Notes: generated from the letters alone by a model not told the origin. A stretch of DNA of 64,000 nucleotides from Fulvivirgaceae bacterium JP3-4 (GCA_029309925.1 JARKND010000001.1:2294001-2358000); one strand, 5' to 3'; positions 36,385-46,239 are shown, counted from the first letter of the stretch. Numbers and translations: made by a program.

Positions 36385-36424
36385 TGTCAGGAGCAGACCC
36401 GTGGTTGTGAACCTGCTCCTGACA
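36385..36424. terminator. 12-bp stem hairpin after the giant secreted protein gene
   Basis: Perfect inverted repeat TGTCAGGAGCAG (36385-36396) and CTGCTCCTGACA (36413-36424) with a 16-nt loop, starting 5 bp after the stop codon of the minus-strand 36429-42353 gene. There is no long T run on the minus-strand exit side, so a classic intrinsic terminator is uncertain; it may instead stabilise the 3' end of the transcript. Confidence 0.65.
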
Positions 36425-36428
36425 AATA

Positions 36429-39400
36429 TTATTTTACTGCAATCTTTCGGATGATGCTCTTCTGGCCGATAGCCACGCGCATTAACACGAGTGAATTACC
36501 CGCAATATTTTTCAGGCTTACTTCCTCTTTAAATTCGGCCGCATTCTTTTGGAATGTTGCCGAGCTTAGCTCGCGACCTGTGACGTCCGTAATGGAAAGT
36601 TTTACTTCTCCCCTGTCTTCTGATGTCCACTCGATCATTACTCTGTCAGCTGCCGGGTTGGGAAACGTCTTCAAGCCTGTAATTCCGTATCCGCCCTCCA
36701 GGCTTGTAATAATAATTGTAGCAGTGTTTGAAAATCCTGACAGACCGGCACTGTTTTTCGCAGCCACACGGTAAAGCACTCTGAAATTGGTTCCGGGATT
36801 CTCATCGGTGTACGAGGTGCCCGTAGTAGTAGCAAAATCTGAAAACACGCCTGGTGTCAGCGCCTTTTGAATCACAAACTCCTCTTCGTTGTTCGAGCCA
36901 TCTGTCCATTGCAACGATATGTTGTCAAGCGTTGCGTCATAAGTTGCCGTAAGGTTCGCTGGCGCTGCCGGAATTATCTTGTATGTGGTAGCAAACGCAA
37001 CCGATGTCTGTGTGGAATTGAAAGTCGTGGTCCTGGCCTGTACGCGATAGTAATATGTGGTTCCAGCCAACAGGTTCGGATCCATGTATTCTGTTGTATT
37101 CGCGCCAATCGTATTGATAACCAGGAATGGACCCCCTTCACTCTCCGCCCGGCTGATACGGAAGCTGGTTTCATTGTCAGAGTTATCTACCCAACGCAGC
37201 CTGATGGTCGATGCCGACAATGCTTCTGCCGTCAGGTTTGTAGGCGCGTTGATCGGAGCGCTCACGGTTGTCACACTCACTTCATTTGAAGGAACAGACA
37301 CACCGCCTGTATTCGTTGCCCGCACGCGATAGTAATATGTTGTTCCGTACTCAGTTGTGATATCATTGTAAGTTTTTGCTGACGATCCCAAGACTGCCAA
37401 TGTGAAATATCCACTGTTGGCATTTACAGCGCGCTCCACAACGTAGCCCGTTGTACCTGTTGTGTTAAGGTTCCAGGCGAGTTCGACAAGCAGATCGTTG
37501 GCAAGTGTTGCTGTAAGACCACTTGGCGCGGACGGTGCCGTAGTGCTGCCACCGGTTGCATAAGCAGAACTTCCGGAAGGAGTAATTGCCTTTACACGAT
37601 AGTAGTACCACGAACCCGCATCGAGGTTTAGATCAGCATATGAGGTTGTGTTTGCCGGAATTGTTGCGATCACTTCATAAAAACCGGTGCTCGACTTTGC
37701 CCTCTCAAGCACAAAAGCTGTCTCATCGGTCGTGTTGTCAACCCATGACAGGTTGATCTGTGAGCTTGATTGCGTAACTACAACAAAGGTAGTCGGAGCT
37801 GCGGGTGCCGCGAGAATGTTTGCCGGAGTGAATTCCCACATGTCTCGTTTGTTGACGCCATCAAATCCTGTGCTGACATAACCCTTGCCGTTAAGACCAA
37901 ACGCAACAGCATACGCGCGCGCTGACCCACCGAAATTGACGATCTGCGTCCAGGTGTCTGTAGCCGGATCGTAACGATAAAAATCCTTCCTGTCGCTGCC
38001 TGAGTCGCCTGTGCCTACATAGCCGTTACCGTCAGCGGCAAAAGCTACTGCATTTCTGCGCGCTACGCCCGGGAACGCTGCGATCGCTGTCCACGTGTTG
38101 GCCGCGGGATCGTACTTATAGAAATCTTTTAATCTGGTGGACCCATTATACCCTGATCCCGCGTAAGCATAATCACCGATCACAAAAACAACGGCTCCGT
38201 AACGCGCATCGCCTGGCAAATTCGCTACCTGTGTCCAGCTGTTGCCAGCTGCATCATAGCGCCAGAAATCTTTCGTGTAGCCGGTACCGTCATAACCCGA
38301 TCCGAAATATCCGTTGCCGCCTATCGCAAATCCGATCGCACCTGTGCGGGCAGTTCCTCCGAAATCAGCTTTCTTCGTCCATGTGTTGGCAGCAGGGTCA
38401 TATTCATACAGATCTTTCGCAGGGTCGAGCCACTCGCCCAGCCCCACATAAGCCTTGTTACCGATCACGAACGCTGCAGCTTCCGAACGGACTGAGCCTC
38501 CAAAGCCTGCAACCGCGGTTGACCATGTGTCATTAGCCTGATCATACGATCTGAAGTTTGCCGTCTGAGCACCTCCTGCCCATCCGGTACCGATATATCC
38601 TTTACCAGCAACGGAGAATGCAACGGCATCGGTACGCGCAGTGCCATCAAAGTCTTTTCTCGTGCGCCAGATCCCACCGTCTCCAAAAGCAATGCCCTGC
38701 ATCGAAGTGTACTCTGAATCGTTCTGTGCACCTTTCGCCTTGACGCGATAATAAGCTGTGGTGTTTGCTGTGATACTGTTGTCTGTATACGTAGTCGTAT
38801 TCGGTCCCACCACGATCAATGGCGTGAAATCATTGTTTAGTGTCGGAACATACCGCTCTATCGCATAGCCCGTTTCATCCGTAGCGTTGTCTGCCCAGTC
38901 AAGCTTTACGCCTGCCATGTTCGGAACAGTCAGCACAACGTTGGTCGGGTTGGCAGGAAAAAGACCACAAGATAAATTGATTCGCCATCCTGAACTTGTA
39001 CCACTAGCGTTTGACGTGAAAACCAATGTCAACGCACCAGACGCACTGGTCGATATAATTGTCGGTGGCAGTGTAGTGCCGGAATATGCTCCGATCAAAG
39101 GCTCGAAGCCTGAATCACCGTTGTGAATTTTAAGCTGGTCGGAAGTCGCTACTGAGAATGATTCGAACACCAGTCGCAAAGCAGTGCCTGGCGTGGGTGG
39201 AAATATTTTGAGCGTATAGCTCTCGTTATTACTGTAATCTCCGCCAAAGCCCGAATCGAAGATAAGTCCCTGACATGTCGTGATTGACCTGTTGCCCATC
39301 ATGAAGTAGCCGGCAAAACCGGTCCTGTCTGCAGCACCGCTGAATCCAACTTCGTTCCTGGCGCGGAGTCTGTAATTGTAGCTTTGTCCAAATGTCACGC

Positions 39401-42353
39401 TGGCGTCTATGTATTCCGTTGTATTTGCGGGCACAACGGCCAGCTGCGTGTAGACACTACTTCCACCAGGGGCGCGTTCGATGACGTATTCTGCTTCGTT
39501 GAATGCGTTGTCGGTCCAGGTCAGCACAATTGAACTTTCATTTGCTGCATTCGCCAGCAGGTTAGTCGGGGTGATCGGTACTGGTGTTTGCGCAACACCG
39601 GAAAGCTCTGCTGTATAGGAAGAGACCCCACCGTTGTTGATGGATCGGATCTTGTAAAAATACACGGCACCTGGTGTAACCGTTGGATCGGTGTAGTACA
39701 CAGCGTTTGCTCCTGTTGTTGCCAGCAACGCGTAGCTTGTGTTTGATGGTGAAGAGCGGTAGATCTCGAAACCGGATTCGTTGTTCGAAGCGTCTGTCCA
39801 GTCAAGCCTGATCTCATTTGAACTGACAACGGCAAGCTTGAAATTTGTTGGCGCTGCAGGAACACTGTTAAGCGTTGTGACGCTCAACTCGCTTGTATAA
39901 GGCGAAAGCCCCTTTGCGTTGAATGCACGAACACGGTAGTAATATTGGGAATTAGCCGTTAGCCCTGTATTGGTGAACGTGGTTGTGTTTGCAGGTAAAG
40001 TAGCAATGACAGCGAAACTGGTGTTGTTGCCAATCGATCTTTCGAGGTAAAAGCCCGACTCGGTGCCCGTGTCGGTCCATGAAAGTCCGACAGTTGTCTG
40101 GGCAATCGCAGACGTGCCTAATGTCGCGGGCGCAACTGGCACTGCCGCGGGCAGATCGTACTTTGCCACCCCCATCACCATCTTGCCTTCCGCCAGGCCG
40201 AGTCCTCCCACGGCAATAAGCGAGTTTCCTAAAATGGCAACGCCTCTTTCCCACGACTCCAGGTTTATCGTAATGAATGTGTTGTCTATGGTTCCATCGG
40301 CATTTAATCTCCTGACACCCGCATTGCGGTCGACAACAAGGATCTTTCCATCGCTTTGTTTCTTCAGCGCTTCAACAATAAAAAAGTTGTTTGATTTATA
40401 TCCATTCTCTATTGCTCCGGTGCTGCTGAGCAACACCAGGAAATCAATATTGTTTGTGCCGGTCCCTCCGTTAACTACGTGACCACCTGCAAGTATCTTC
40501 CCGTTTGAAAGTATTGTCAACGCGTTCACGCTGCTTGAGTACGAATGATATATACCGGAGCCCACGTTGAAAGAGTTGTCATAAGTTCCATCAGCATTCA
40601 ATCGAATAAGATTCTTCACGGAATTCGCACCGAAAGCCGTAAACTCTCCCGCAACGAGGATCTTTCCATCACTTTGTATTTCAATGTCAAAAAGCTGTGT
40701 GGTGCCAGTGCTGGTAGAGAATCCGTTGGCGGTATTGAAAGTTGCATCAATTGTGCCGTCCTCATTCAGACGCACCAGTGCCTTTTTCGCGGCCCCGTTG
40801 AAAGTCGCAAATCCGCCACCAACGAGAATTTTGCCATCGGACTGCTCGACAATGACATTCACATTGCTGTTAAAGCCCGTTCCGAGATTTGTGTTGAACG
40901 TGGTTTCGAGTACGCCCAATGAAGACAACCTTGCCATTCGTGGTGTGTTCGTTCCATTGTAAGTCGTAAATGCTCCACCTATTAGAATCTTGCCGTTGCG
41001 ATCTATGGTTATCGCGTCAACATAACTGTTAGGCTTACCGTTGCCACTGAAAGTGCCGTCCAGCGTTCCATCCTGGTTGAGTCTCGCGAAATTTGCCGCG
41101 GCCGTGGCATTCACTTCGGTACCCATGTGTCCGATCAGGAATTTGTCTGTTCCTTGTTCCATGATGGATCGGACCCACGCTGCTCTCTGAAAGTTTGGAT
41201 GCACGGTCATGGCTTTTATTGAACCGTTTGCCTGAATTACGGCAACACCTCCCGGTCTCGAGGTTCCGTTGTAGGAATTGAATGAGGTAGATGAACCGGT
41301 GATGATGATCTCGCCTGTCGCGTTGGCGTGAATGGATTTGACTTCACCATTTGCACCGCTGCCGACAACAAGCGTGCCATCAAGCGTTCCGTTTGTATTG
41401 AGTCTGGCCAGACCTTTTGAAGATATCGAATTGAAAGTTGCAAATCCGCCCGCGATCAAAAGCTTACCATCCGGAAGAAGATGTGCGTCATTCACGATGG
41501 CGATGGGCTTCGAATTTCCCTGCCAGGTTGCGTCCACGGCTCCGGATGTGGTCAGGCACACCAGGTAATTCGCGGCTGAACCTTTGTACGTGGTAAAGTA
41601 ACCTCCCACAAATATCTGATTGCTTGAGTTGACGATAACCGTGTTTGTAAAGCCGTCAAAACCAGAGCCTACATCGAATGTTGCATCGGCAGCACCTGTG
41701 TCGGTAAGGCGCACGATACCCTTCGCAAACGTACCTACCAAAATGATTTTCCCATCTGTCTGGCGACCGATCCCACGCGCCTGATACGCATAAGATGGGC
41801 CCGAGAAGGTTGCATCTACCGAACCATTGGCATTATATCGGAATAAGGTTGAACCGGTGGAAAAGCCATCCACACTCTGAACGGGTCCGTTGAAAAGAAT
41901 TTTTCCGTCTGGCTGTATCAAGAGGTTCAGTTCCATTCCGGTGTTATTCACAGTAATATTCGGATTGAACGTGTTGTCGATCGTTCCATCAGGGTGCAGT
42001 CTGATGAAGATCTTACGTGCTACATTGTTGAACGTGGTAAAGCGCCCCGCGACAAGAATTTTTCCATCGCTTTGCACAGCAACCGCTTCAACCGGGCCAT
42101 TCGGTCCGCTGCCGATATCGAACGTATTGTCAGTAGAACCATCAGCGTTGAATTTGATGAGACCGGGCCTGGTCACACCATTATTCCGCGTGAAGGATCC
42201 ATATAGGAAATATTTTCCGTCTGACAGCAGGTAAGCTCCTACGGGTTCTGTTTTCTCTGTTACAACGGTTGGATAAGAAGTGTCAAGCGTCTGCGCATTG
42301 ACAAACGGGTTAAAGATGATGGCGAAGATCGCCACCATGAGAAGGTTTTTCAT
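36429..42353 (-). CDS. Giant secreted multidomain protein (delta-60, FN3, CUB, kelch) with type IX sorting domain
   Basis: 1974 residues. Signal peptide MKNLLMVAIFAIIFNPFVNA. Residues ~30-745 hold delta-60-type beta-propeller repeats (recurring Q-x-DGKILV-x-G-x-FT, LN-x-DGT-x-D-x-TFN). Then come fibronectin type III-like modules (~755-1030), a CUB-like module (~1035-1145: CQGLIFDSGFGGDYSNNESY, DQLKIHNGDSG), another FN3, a kelch-type region (~1240-1510: repeated YDPAANTWT ... GGTAR...AF...GYVGTG), four more FN3 (~1515-1880) and the C-terminal type IX secretion sorting domain (~1890-1974: LKTFPNPAADRVMIEW, ending in a KIAVK-type tail). It is thus exported through the Sec and type IX systems and fixed at or released from the surface. 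The mix suggests binding of glycans or proteins (adhesion, gliding or biofilm); no catalytic motif is seen. Confidence 0.92.
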   Translation of the reverse strand: MKNLLMVAIFAIIFNPFVNAQTLDTSYPTVVTEKTEPVGAYLLSDGKYFLYGSFTRNNGVTRPGLIKFNADGSTDNTFDIGSGPNGPVEAVAVQSDGKILVAGRFTTFNNVARKIFIRLHPDGTIDNTFNPNITVNNTGMELNLLIQPDGKILFNGPVQSVDGFSTGSTLFRYNANGSVDATFSGPSYAYQARGIGRQTDGKIILVGTFAKGIVRLTDTGAADATFDVGSGFDGFTNTVIVNSSNQIFVGGYFTTYKGSAANYLVCLTTSGAVDATWQGNSKPIAIVNDAHLLPDGKLLIAGGFATFNSISSKGLARLNTNGTLDGTLVVGSGANGEVKSIHANATGEIIITGSSTSFNSYNGTSRPGGVAVIQANGSIKAMTVHPNFQRAAWVRSIMEQGTDKFLIGHMGTEVNATAAANFARLNQDGTLDGTFSGNGKPNSYVDAITIDRNGKILIGGAFTTYNGTNTPRMARLSSLGVLETTFNTNLGTGFNSNVNVIVEQSDGKILVGGGFATFNGAAKKALVRLNEDGTIDATFNTANGFSTSTGTTQLFDIEIQSDGKILVAGEFTAFGANSVKNLIRLNADGTYDNSFNVGSGIYHSYSSSVNALTILSNGKILAGGHVVNGGTGTNNIDFLVLLSSTGAIENGYKSNNFFIVEALKKQSDGKILVVDRNAGVRRLNADGTIDNTFITINLESWERGVAILGNSLIAVGGLGLAEGKMVMGVAKYDLPAAVPVAPATLGTSAIAQTTVGLSWTDTGTESGFYLERSIGNNTSFAVIATLPANTTTFTNTGLTANSQYYYRVRAFNAKGLSPYTSELSVTTLNSVPAAPTNFKLAVVSSNEIRLDWTDASNNESGFEIYRSSPSNTSYALLATTGANAVYYTDPTVTPGAVYFYKIRSINNGGVSSYTAELSGVAQTPVPITPTNLLANAANESSIVLTWTDNAFNEAEYVIERAPGGSSVYTQLAVVPANTTEYIDASVTFGQSYNYRLRARNEVGFSGAADRTGFAGYFMMGNRSITTCQGLIFDSGFGGDYSNNESYTLKIFPPTPGTALRLVFESFSVATSDQLKIHNGDSGFEPLIGAYSGTTLPPTIISTSASGALTLVFTSNASGTSSGWRINLSCGLFPANPTNVVLTVPNMAGVKLDWADNATDETGYAIERYVPTLNNDFTPLIVVGPNTTTYTDNSITANTTAYYRVKAKGAQNDSEYTSMQGIAFGDGGIWRTRKDFDGTARTDAVAFSVAGKGYIGTGWAGGAQTANFRSYDQANDTWSTAVAGFGGSVRSEAAAFVIGNKAYVGLGEWLDPAKDLYEYDPAANTWTKKADFGGTARTGAIGFAIGGNGYFGSGYDGTGYTKDFWRYDAAGNSWTQVANLPGDARYGAVVFVIGDYAYAGSGYNGSTRLKDFYKYDPAANTWTAIAAFPGVARRNAVAFAADGNGYVGTGDSGSDRKDFYRYDPATDTWTQIVNFGGSARAYAVAFGLNGKGYVSTGFDGVNKRDMWEFTPANILAAPAAPTTFVVVTQSSSQINLSWVDNTTDETAFVLERAKSSTGFYEVIATIPANTTSYADLNLDAGSWYYYRVKAITPSGSSAYATGGSTTAPSAPSGLTATLANDLLVELAWNLNTTGTTGYVVERAVNANSGYFTLAVLGSSAKTYNDITTEYGTTYYYRVRATNTGGVSVPSNEVSVTTVSAPINAPTNLTAEALSASTIRLRWVDNSDNETSFRISRAESEGGPFLVINTIGANTTEYMDPNLLAGTTYYYRVQARTTTFNSTQTSVAFATTYKIIPAAPANLTATYDATLDNISLQWTDGSNNEEEFVIQKALTPGVFSDFATTTGTSYTDENPGTNFRVLYRVAAKNSAGLSGFSNTATIIITSLEGGYGITGLKTFPNPAADRVMIEWTSEDRGEVKLSITDVTGRELSSATFQKNAAEFKEEVSLKNIAGNSLVLMRVAIGQKSIIRKIAVK

Positions 42354-42396
42354 CGGTACAGGTTAGAAATTCAGGCTTTGTAAAAATTAGCAGCGA

Positions 42397-42404
42397 CAAA
42401 TATA
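42397..42404 (-). promoter_or_regulatory. Candidate -7 box for the giant secreted protein gene
   Basis: Minus-strand TATATTTG matches TAnnTTTG exactly, 44-51 nt before the ATG at 42353. A TTTG lies upstream but only 11 nt away instead of ~19, so the -33 element is not convincing. Confidence 0.4.
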
Positions 42405-42769
42405 CGCGAATGCGTCAAAGCTGCCGACTGTCTGTACTTTATAAGATAAATTTTAAGAGCTGCTGCATGAGAAACAAGTGATCACCCTGCTCGAGCACGC
42501 TGGTAGATTTTTGTAAGTAACTGAATCTCCGTGGGCTAAGCTGTGCAATAGCAGAAGTTTTAATGATGTAATTAAATCCGGAAGATTGAAGGGTTTACAA
42601 CGGTTACCCTAGTCAAAAAGGATTAGGCGTCTGAAGAAGGTGATTGAATAGAGGAGTGCGGTCTCACCGCCCAGGTTCCATCATTCACCGACACCGCTCG
42701 TTCAGAGACCTTTTAACCGTGGCCGGAGCGGTTTTGCAATGCGTTATTTACACCATAATCACAACGCAT

Positions 42770-42997
42770 ATGGAAAGGGTCAATAGTATCAGCCTTTCAA
42801 AACTCACTTTATGGTTCCGGCCCTTCTTGTTGGTTGCAGGGCTGGTGATCGCGATCATTTGCGCGTTCGTATTGATGAGCACAATTCAGTCACCCGACAC
42901 TTCCGGAAATCACTCATCTAATGCGCAGCATGAATTTTGGATTTCCAGTAATGTGTTATCTCCTACAGCCAAGTACACTAAGCTCAATTGGTGTTAA
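42770..42997 (+). CDS. Possible small membrane protein
   Basis: 75-residue frame from ATG 42770 (MERVNSISLSKLTLWF) with one strong hydrophobic helix (FLLVAGLVIAIICAFVLMST) followed by a polar tail. The longer frame from 42644 starts with unlike sequence. No family is recognised, and the frame could be fortuitous. It is the only protein-coding candidate in the ~850-bp stretch 42354-43208; the rest of that stretch shows no RNA gene or terminator that I can support. Confidence 0.4.
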   Translation: MERVNSISLSKLTLWFRPFLLVAGLVIAIICAFVLMSTIQSPDTSGNHSSNAQHEFWISSNVLSPTAKYTKLNWC

Positions 42998-43208
42998 TCA
43001 TACTGATCAGCACAAAAGATGATTAACGTCAGCCTGACTTTGATCGGGTCGAAAAAAAATAAGACTCTATCGGGCGTTGAACCGTTTGGCGCACACCTTT
43101 GGCTACAAAATGGAAAATCATGACAATAGTCTTGTCACTACATGACCGGCCTCATATCACCTGACAGATAAGCGCACTATGTTGTCTTCGGATTAAACAA
43201 AAACCGTT

Positions 43209-43394
43209 ATGGTAAAGCTTACAGTAAAAGGTGACTGGAATGTCATCAAGGGCAAACTGAAACAACAATTCGCACACCTGACTGATGAAGATCTGCTCTT
43301 TATTAAAGGCAAAGAAGAGGAACTAATCGGCAGGCTTCAGCAGCGTATTGGTAAGACGAAGCAGGAGATACGAGATCTGCTGGCCAGCCTTTAA
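43209..43394 (+). CDS. CsbD family stress protein
   Basis: 61-residue hydrophilic, helical protein matching the CsbD/YjbJ pattern: DWNVIKGKLKQQFAHLTDED and GKEEELIGRLQQRIGKTKQE. CsbD-like proteins accumulate in general stress; the molecular role is unknown. It heads a run of small genes (a 38-residue membrane peptide, then a probable barrel protein) and starts the stress-type region of the window. Confidence 0.92.
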   Translation: MVKLTVKGDWNVIKGKLKQQFAHLTDEDLLFIKGKEEELIGRLQQRIGKTKQEIRDLLASL

Positions 43395-43407
43395 TTGAAT
43401 TTTAATC

Positions 43408-43524
43408 ATGGCACCTTTCAGCGACATCACACACAACCGTTCCTGCGTTCAGATCGGAATTCTACTGGCTGCAATGCTTCTTATTGTCGTTGTTACGCTG
43501 AGCGTCATATTCTTTATGCTTTAG
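43408..43524 (+). CDS. Small single-helix membrane protein (38 residues)
   Basis: Short frame from ATG 43408, 13 bp after the CsbD stop, to TAG 43522-43524. A polar N-terminus (MAPFSDITHNRSCVQ) is followed by one hydrophobic helix (IGILLAAMLLIVVVTLSVIF). The tight fit between CsbD and the start of the next gene at 43530 supports its being real; small membrane peptides of this kind next to stress genes are common in Bacteroidota. No homologue is named. Confidence 0.55.
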   Translation: MAPFSDITHNRSCVQIGILLAAMLLIVVVTLSVIFFML

Positions 43525-43529
43525 GATTT

Positions 43530-44105
43530 ATGGATGGCAGGAGCACGGTATTGACAATTGTCATAGGGTTCTTCAGCATTTTTTCTGAGTCCCTTGGCCA
43601 ATCCACGGTTCCTGGCATAGGATCAAGAAGAGGCACCATCTCCTTCGGCATCACCGCAGGCCACTACTATTTTGATCCCGCGATCGGTCTTGAAATCACT
43701 TCACCTGGAATTCTAAATAACTTTCGCTTCCGCGTGAGAGCTAACCACAACTGGTCTGAACGATACCAGGCGGCAAGCGGACATTGGGCGACCTTTAACT
43801 CTTATTGGTGTGCATTGACCTACAACACGGATCCGATTGACAGGACAAGAATATTTCTCGAGTCAGGTGCATACTTGATACAACCCGACAAAGTCTTCTC
43901 GAGCGCCAGAATCCATACCGGGTGTTTCGCTGCTGTCGGTGTCGAGCTGTTTGTAGCTCCGAACACCACCGAAAGGCTCTCGTATTTTTTCTCAGGCGGT
44001 TTTGCTGCGATCAACGCACGTGCTGACAAACTGGAAGGACGTCCGCGATATGGTCAGGGTGTGATCTTCACCAACGGCTTCCGCTACTTTTTCCTGCCGA
44101 AGTGA
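43530..44105 (+). CDS. Hypothetical exported protein, possible outer membrane beta-barrel
   Basis: 191 residues from ATG 43530, which gives a signal peptide (MDGRSTVLTIVIGFFSIFSE, SLGQ); the frame extends to 43395, but that segment overlaps the small membrane gene in another frame. The rest alternates polar and aromatic residues in strand-like runs (RRGTISFGITAGHYYF, RFRVRANHNWSERY, TERLSYFFSGGFAAI) and ends in an aromatic Phe-Phe-Leu-Pro-Lys tail, as in small beta-barrel proteins. Family not recognised. Confidence 0.7.
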   Translation: MDGRSTVLTIVIGFFSIFSESLGQSTVPGIGSRRGTISFGITAGHYYFDPAIGLEITSPGILNNFRFRVRANHNWSERYQAASGHWATFNSYWCALTYNTDPIDRTRIFLESGAYLIQPDKVFSSARIHTGCFAAVGVELFVAPNTTERLSYFFSGGFAAINARADKLEGRPRYGQGVIFTNGFRYFFLPK

Positions 44106-44236
44106 TTATCGGGGTAAGCCGATTGATCAATGGTCTAGCACGATGCGGTTGGCAACAAGATTCCCACAGGTATCGGATGTTTGAGAAAAAATGCCATTCA
44201 CCATTCAATACTCCTCTTCATTTGCCAGGAATGATC

Positions 44237-45292
44237 CTATTTTTCAGTTCCAAGAATCATTGAGGCAGTTTTCCATTTGGGATTATGATCGGCAATGAGT
44301 TTTGCGATTCCGACAAATGGCACAAAGAGTATCATGCCTGCCATTCCCCAAAGAATTCCTCCTGCGAAAATGGCAAGTAACATCATCAGTGTATTAACGT
44401 TCAACCGACTGCTTACTGCGAGAGGAAAGATCACATTTGCTTCGAGGTATTGCACGAACCCAAAGATCGCAACGATACCCACCGGGTACCAAGCTGAATC
44501 GTAGGTGATCCACGCCATTGTAATGGGAAGCAGTGATCCCACGATGATTCCAACGTAGGGTATAAAAGTTAATATAGACGCGATGAAACCAAACAGAATG
44601 GCATGCGGCACTCCCAGTATGAGCAAGCCAACACTGTTGAGCGTGCCAACAATAATGTAAACGACTGCCATGCCCTTGATAAAATTGTAGTAAGCCTTGA
44701 TCGTTAAGGCAATAACTTCCCGCAAGCCTTCCGTCCTTTCTTCCGGAAAGATTCTGCCAAGCACTTTCATCCAATACGTCCGATAATAAAGAATCAATAC
44801 AGCGTATACCGGAATCAGCACGAGCAATACCAATGAAAACGCTGAAGCGGAAATGGTGGATTTGACCATTTGTAAAATATTCGCGCCTGACTGGTCCCTG
44901 ATCCTGCTGACTATATTTTTCTGATCATCGACAGCAATTCCGAAAGTATTACTCAATACGTTGCTCACGTCATCAATTGATCGGGCAAGTTTTACCTGGA
45001 GGTTGGGCCACTCGTCAAGAAAGGAAACAAACTGACTTACAAGAAGGGCAAAAAGCAGTAAGCCGAAAAGAATAAGGATGGATAACGCGATGCTGATCGC
45101 CATCAGCCGACCCAGGCCTCTTGATTCCAGCCACCAGCAGATCGGATAAAGAACAAAACTGATCAGGACCGCAAAGCTCAGTGGTATAAACAAGTTGCGG
45201 CCGAAGTATAGAATCAATGATGCGAAAACCAGGAACTGCGTCCATCGAAGCAACCCGGAGTCACTGATGAACATGGGTTTAAAATTTTGCAT
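44237..45292 (-). CDS. AI-2E family transporter
   Basis: 351-residue membrane protein of the AI-2E (TqsA/YdiK, UPF0118) family. N-terminal helices (LLRWTQFLVFASLILYFGRN, IPLSFAVLISFVLYPICWWL), a helical amphipathic linker, then the conserved C-terminal part: GVPHAILFGFIASILTFIPY VGIIVG, NVIFPLAVSSRLNVNTLMML and GILWGMAGMILFVPFVGIAK. Some members export autoinducer-2 or act as sodium/proton antiporters; most are uncharacterised. Stands alone, convergent with 43530. Confidence 0.92.
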   Translation of the reverse strand: MQNFKPMFISDSGLLRWTQFLVFASLILYFGRNLFIPLSFAVLISFVLYPICWWLESRGLGRLMAISIALSILILFGLLLFALLVSQFVSFLDEWPNLQVKLARSIDDVSNVLSNTFGIAVDDQKNIVSRIRDQSGANILQMVKSTISASAFSLVLLVLIPVYAVLILYYRTYWMKVLGRIFPEERTEGLREVIALTIKAYYNFIKGMAVVYIIVGTLNSVGLLILGVPHAILFGFIASILTFIPYVGIIVGSLLPITMAWITYDSAWYPVGIVAIFGFVQYLEANVIFPLAVSSRLNVNTLMMLLAIFAGGILWGMAGMILFVPFVGIAKLIADHNPKWKTASMILGTEK

Positions 45293-45603
45293 AGACAGTC
45301 ATCTTTAACTACGTCATGAGTTGTAATACATTCAACTATTAGAGCAGGGCACACCGTTTCCAATGGATCAAAGATTGTTGAAAGGAATAGTAGTAGTGTC
45401 GCATGTGTTTCCGCTTTTCGGTGACAGCGGTTAAACAAACCTACCATGCATTATGAAGTGTGCCGATGACCTCGGTCATGATGATGACTGATAAAAATCA
45501 CAGTCAGAGAGACCGCATAGAATGACAAACGTCATACTTCCGACCAATTATTATCAGCGGTTCAAGGAATCATGTGGTATATCTTGCTTTAAATATTCTA
45601 CAT

Positions 45604-46017
45604 ATGATCTCCGTTACCTCCGTCACTGACAAATACATTCTTCAGCCTTTGCTTATTGGCGAACACCGAAGAACGCTTGACTGGCTTTCCTCAACCGTGT
45701 TATGGAACAAGGAATTGAACTTCTTCCAGAAACTGCTTGACAAGTATGCTGGTAAATTTGTTGAGGTGGAAGACAAGAAAAAAGTCGACCATTTCCAAAG
45801 TATCGTCACTTACTATAAGCTTGAGGTGCTCGTAAACTTAAGCGAGAAGTTGAGGAATCATGAACGAAAACTTGCCGATATGCTTGAAACAAGAGACGAG
45901 ACAAAAACCGAATACTTTAAGGAACATGCTGACCTTATGAAGGAGCTCGAATCGGCAAATATCCAGCTGAGTCACTATAAAGACGAGTTATTCTCTTTTA
46001 TCGAAAAAGTAATGTAA
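45604..46017 (+). CDS. Hypothetical coiled-coil protein
   Basis: 137 residues from ATG 45604 (MISVTSVTDKYILQPLLIGE); the frame upstream to 45574 adds ten residues. Entirely soluble and mostly helical with charged heptads (FQKLLDKYAGKFVEVEDKKK, LVNLSEKLRNHERKLADMLE, YFKEHADLMKELESANIQLS). No motif recognised. It may be co-transcribed with the small basic protein gene 18 bp on and the Mla genes. The ~310 bp before it (45293-45603) hold no gene or clear promoter. Confidence 0.75.
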   Translation: MISVTSVTDKYILQPLLIGEHRRTLDWLSSTVLWNKELNFFQKLLDKYAGKFVEVEDKKKVDHFQSIVTYYKLEVLVNLSEKLRNHERKLADMLETRDETKTEYFKEHADLMKELESANIQLSHYKDELFSFIEKVM

Positions 46018-46035
46018 CCTAAACGATTGAAAATC

Positions 46036-46176
46036 ATGACAAAGAAGGTAGCAAAAAAAGCCGGTAAGAAACCAGGCCCGAGCGACTGGCGTCATAAAAA
46101 CAAAAGTCAGAAGCACGAACAAAACTACAAGCGAAAAACGAAACCATATGGCTGGGGCAATGGACCAGGCAAATAG
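46036..46176 (+). CDS. Small basic protein (46 residues)
   Basis: ATG 46036 to TAG 46174-46176. Very basic and polar (MTKKVAKKAGKKPGPSDWRH, ending in a Gly/Pro-rich KPYGWGNGPGK tail). It follows the coiled-coil gene by 18 bp and precedes the Mla permease gene by 63 bp. The composition suggests nucleic-acid binding, but no family is known to me. Confidence 0.5.
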   Translation: MTKKVAKKAGKKPGPSDWRHKNKSQKHEQNYKRKTKPYGWGNGPGK

Positions 46177-46239
46177 CCTACAGGGCACCTGGTCATTTGA
46201 TTTACTTCACGCAGATATTGATTAAACAAGTCGCAGCAC

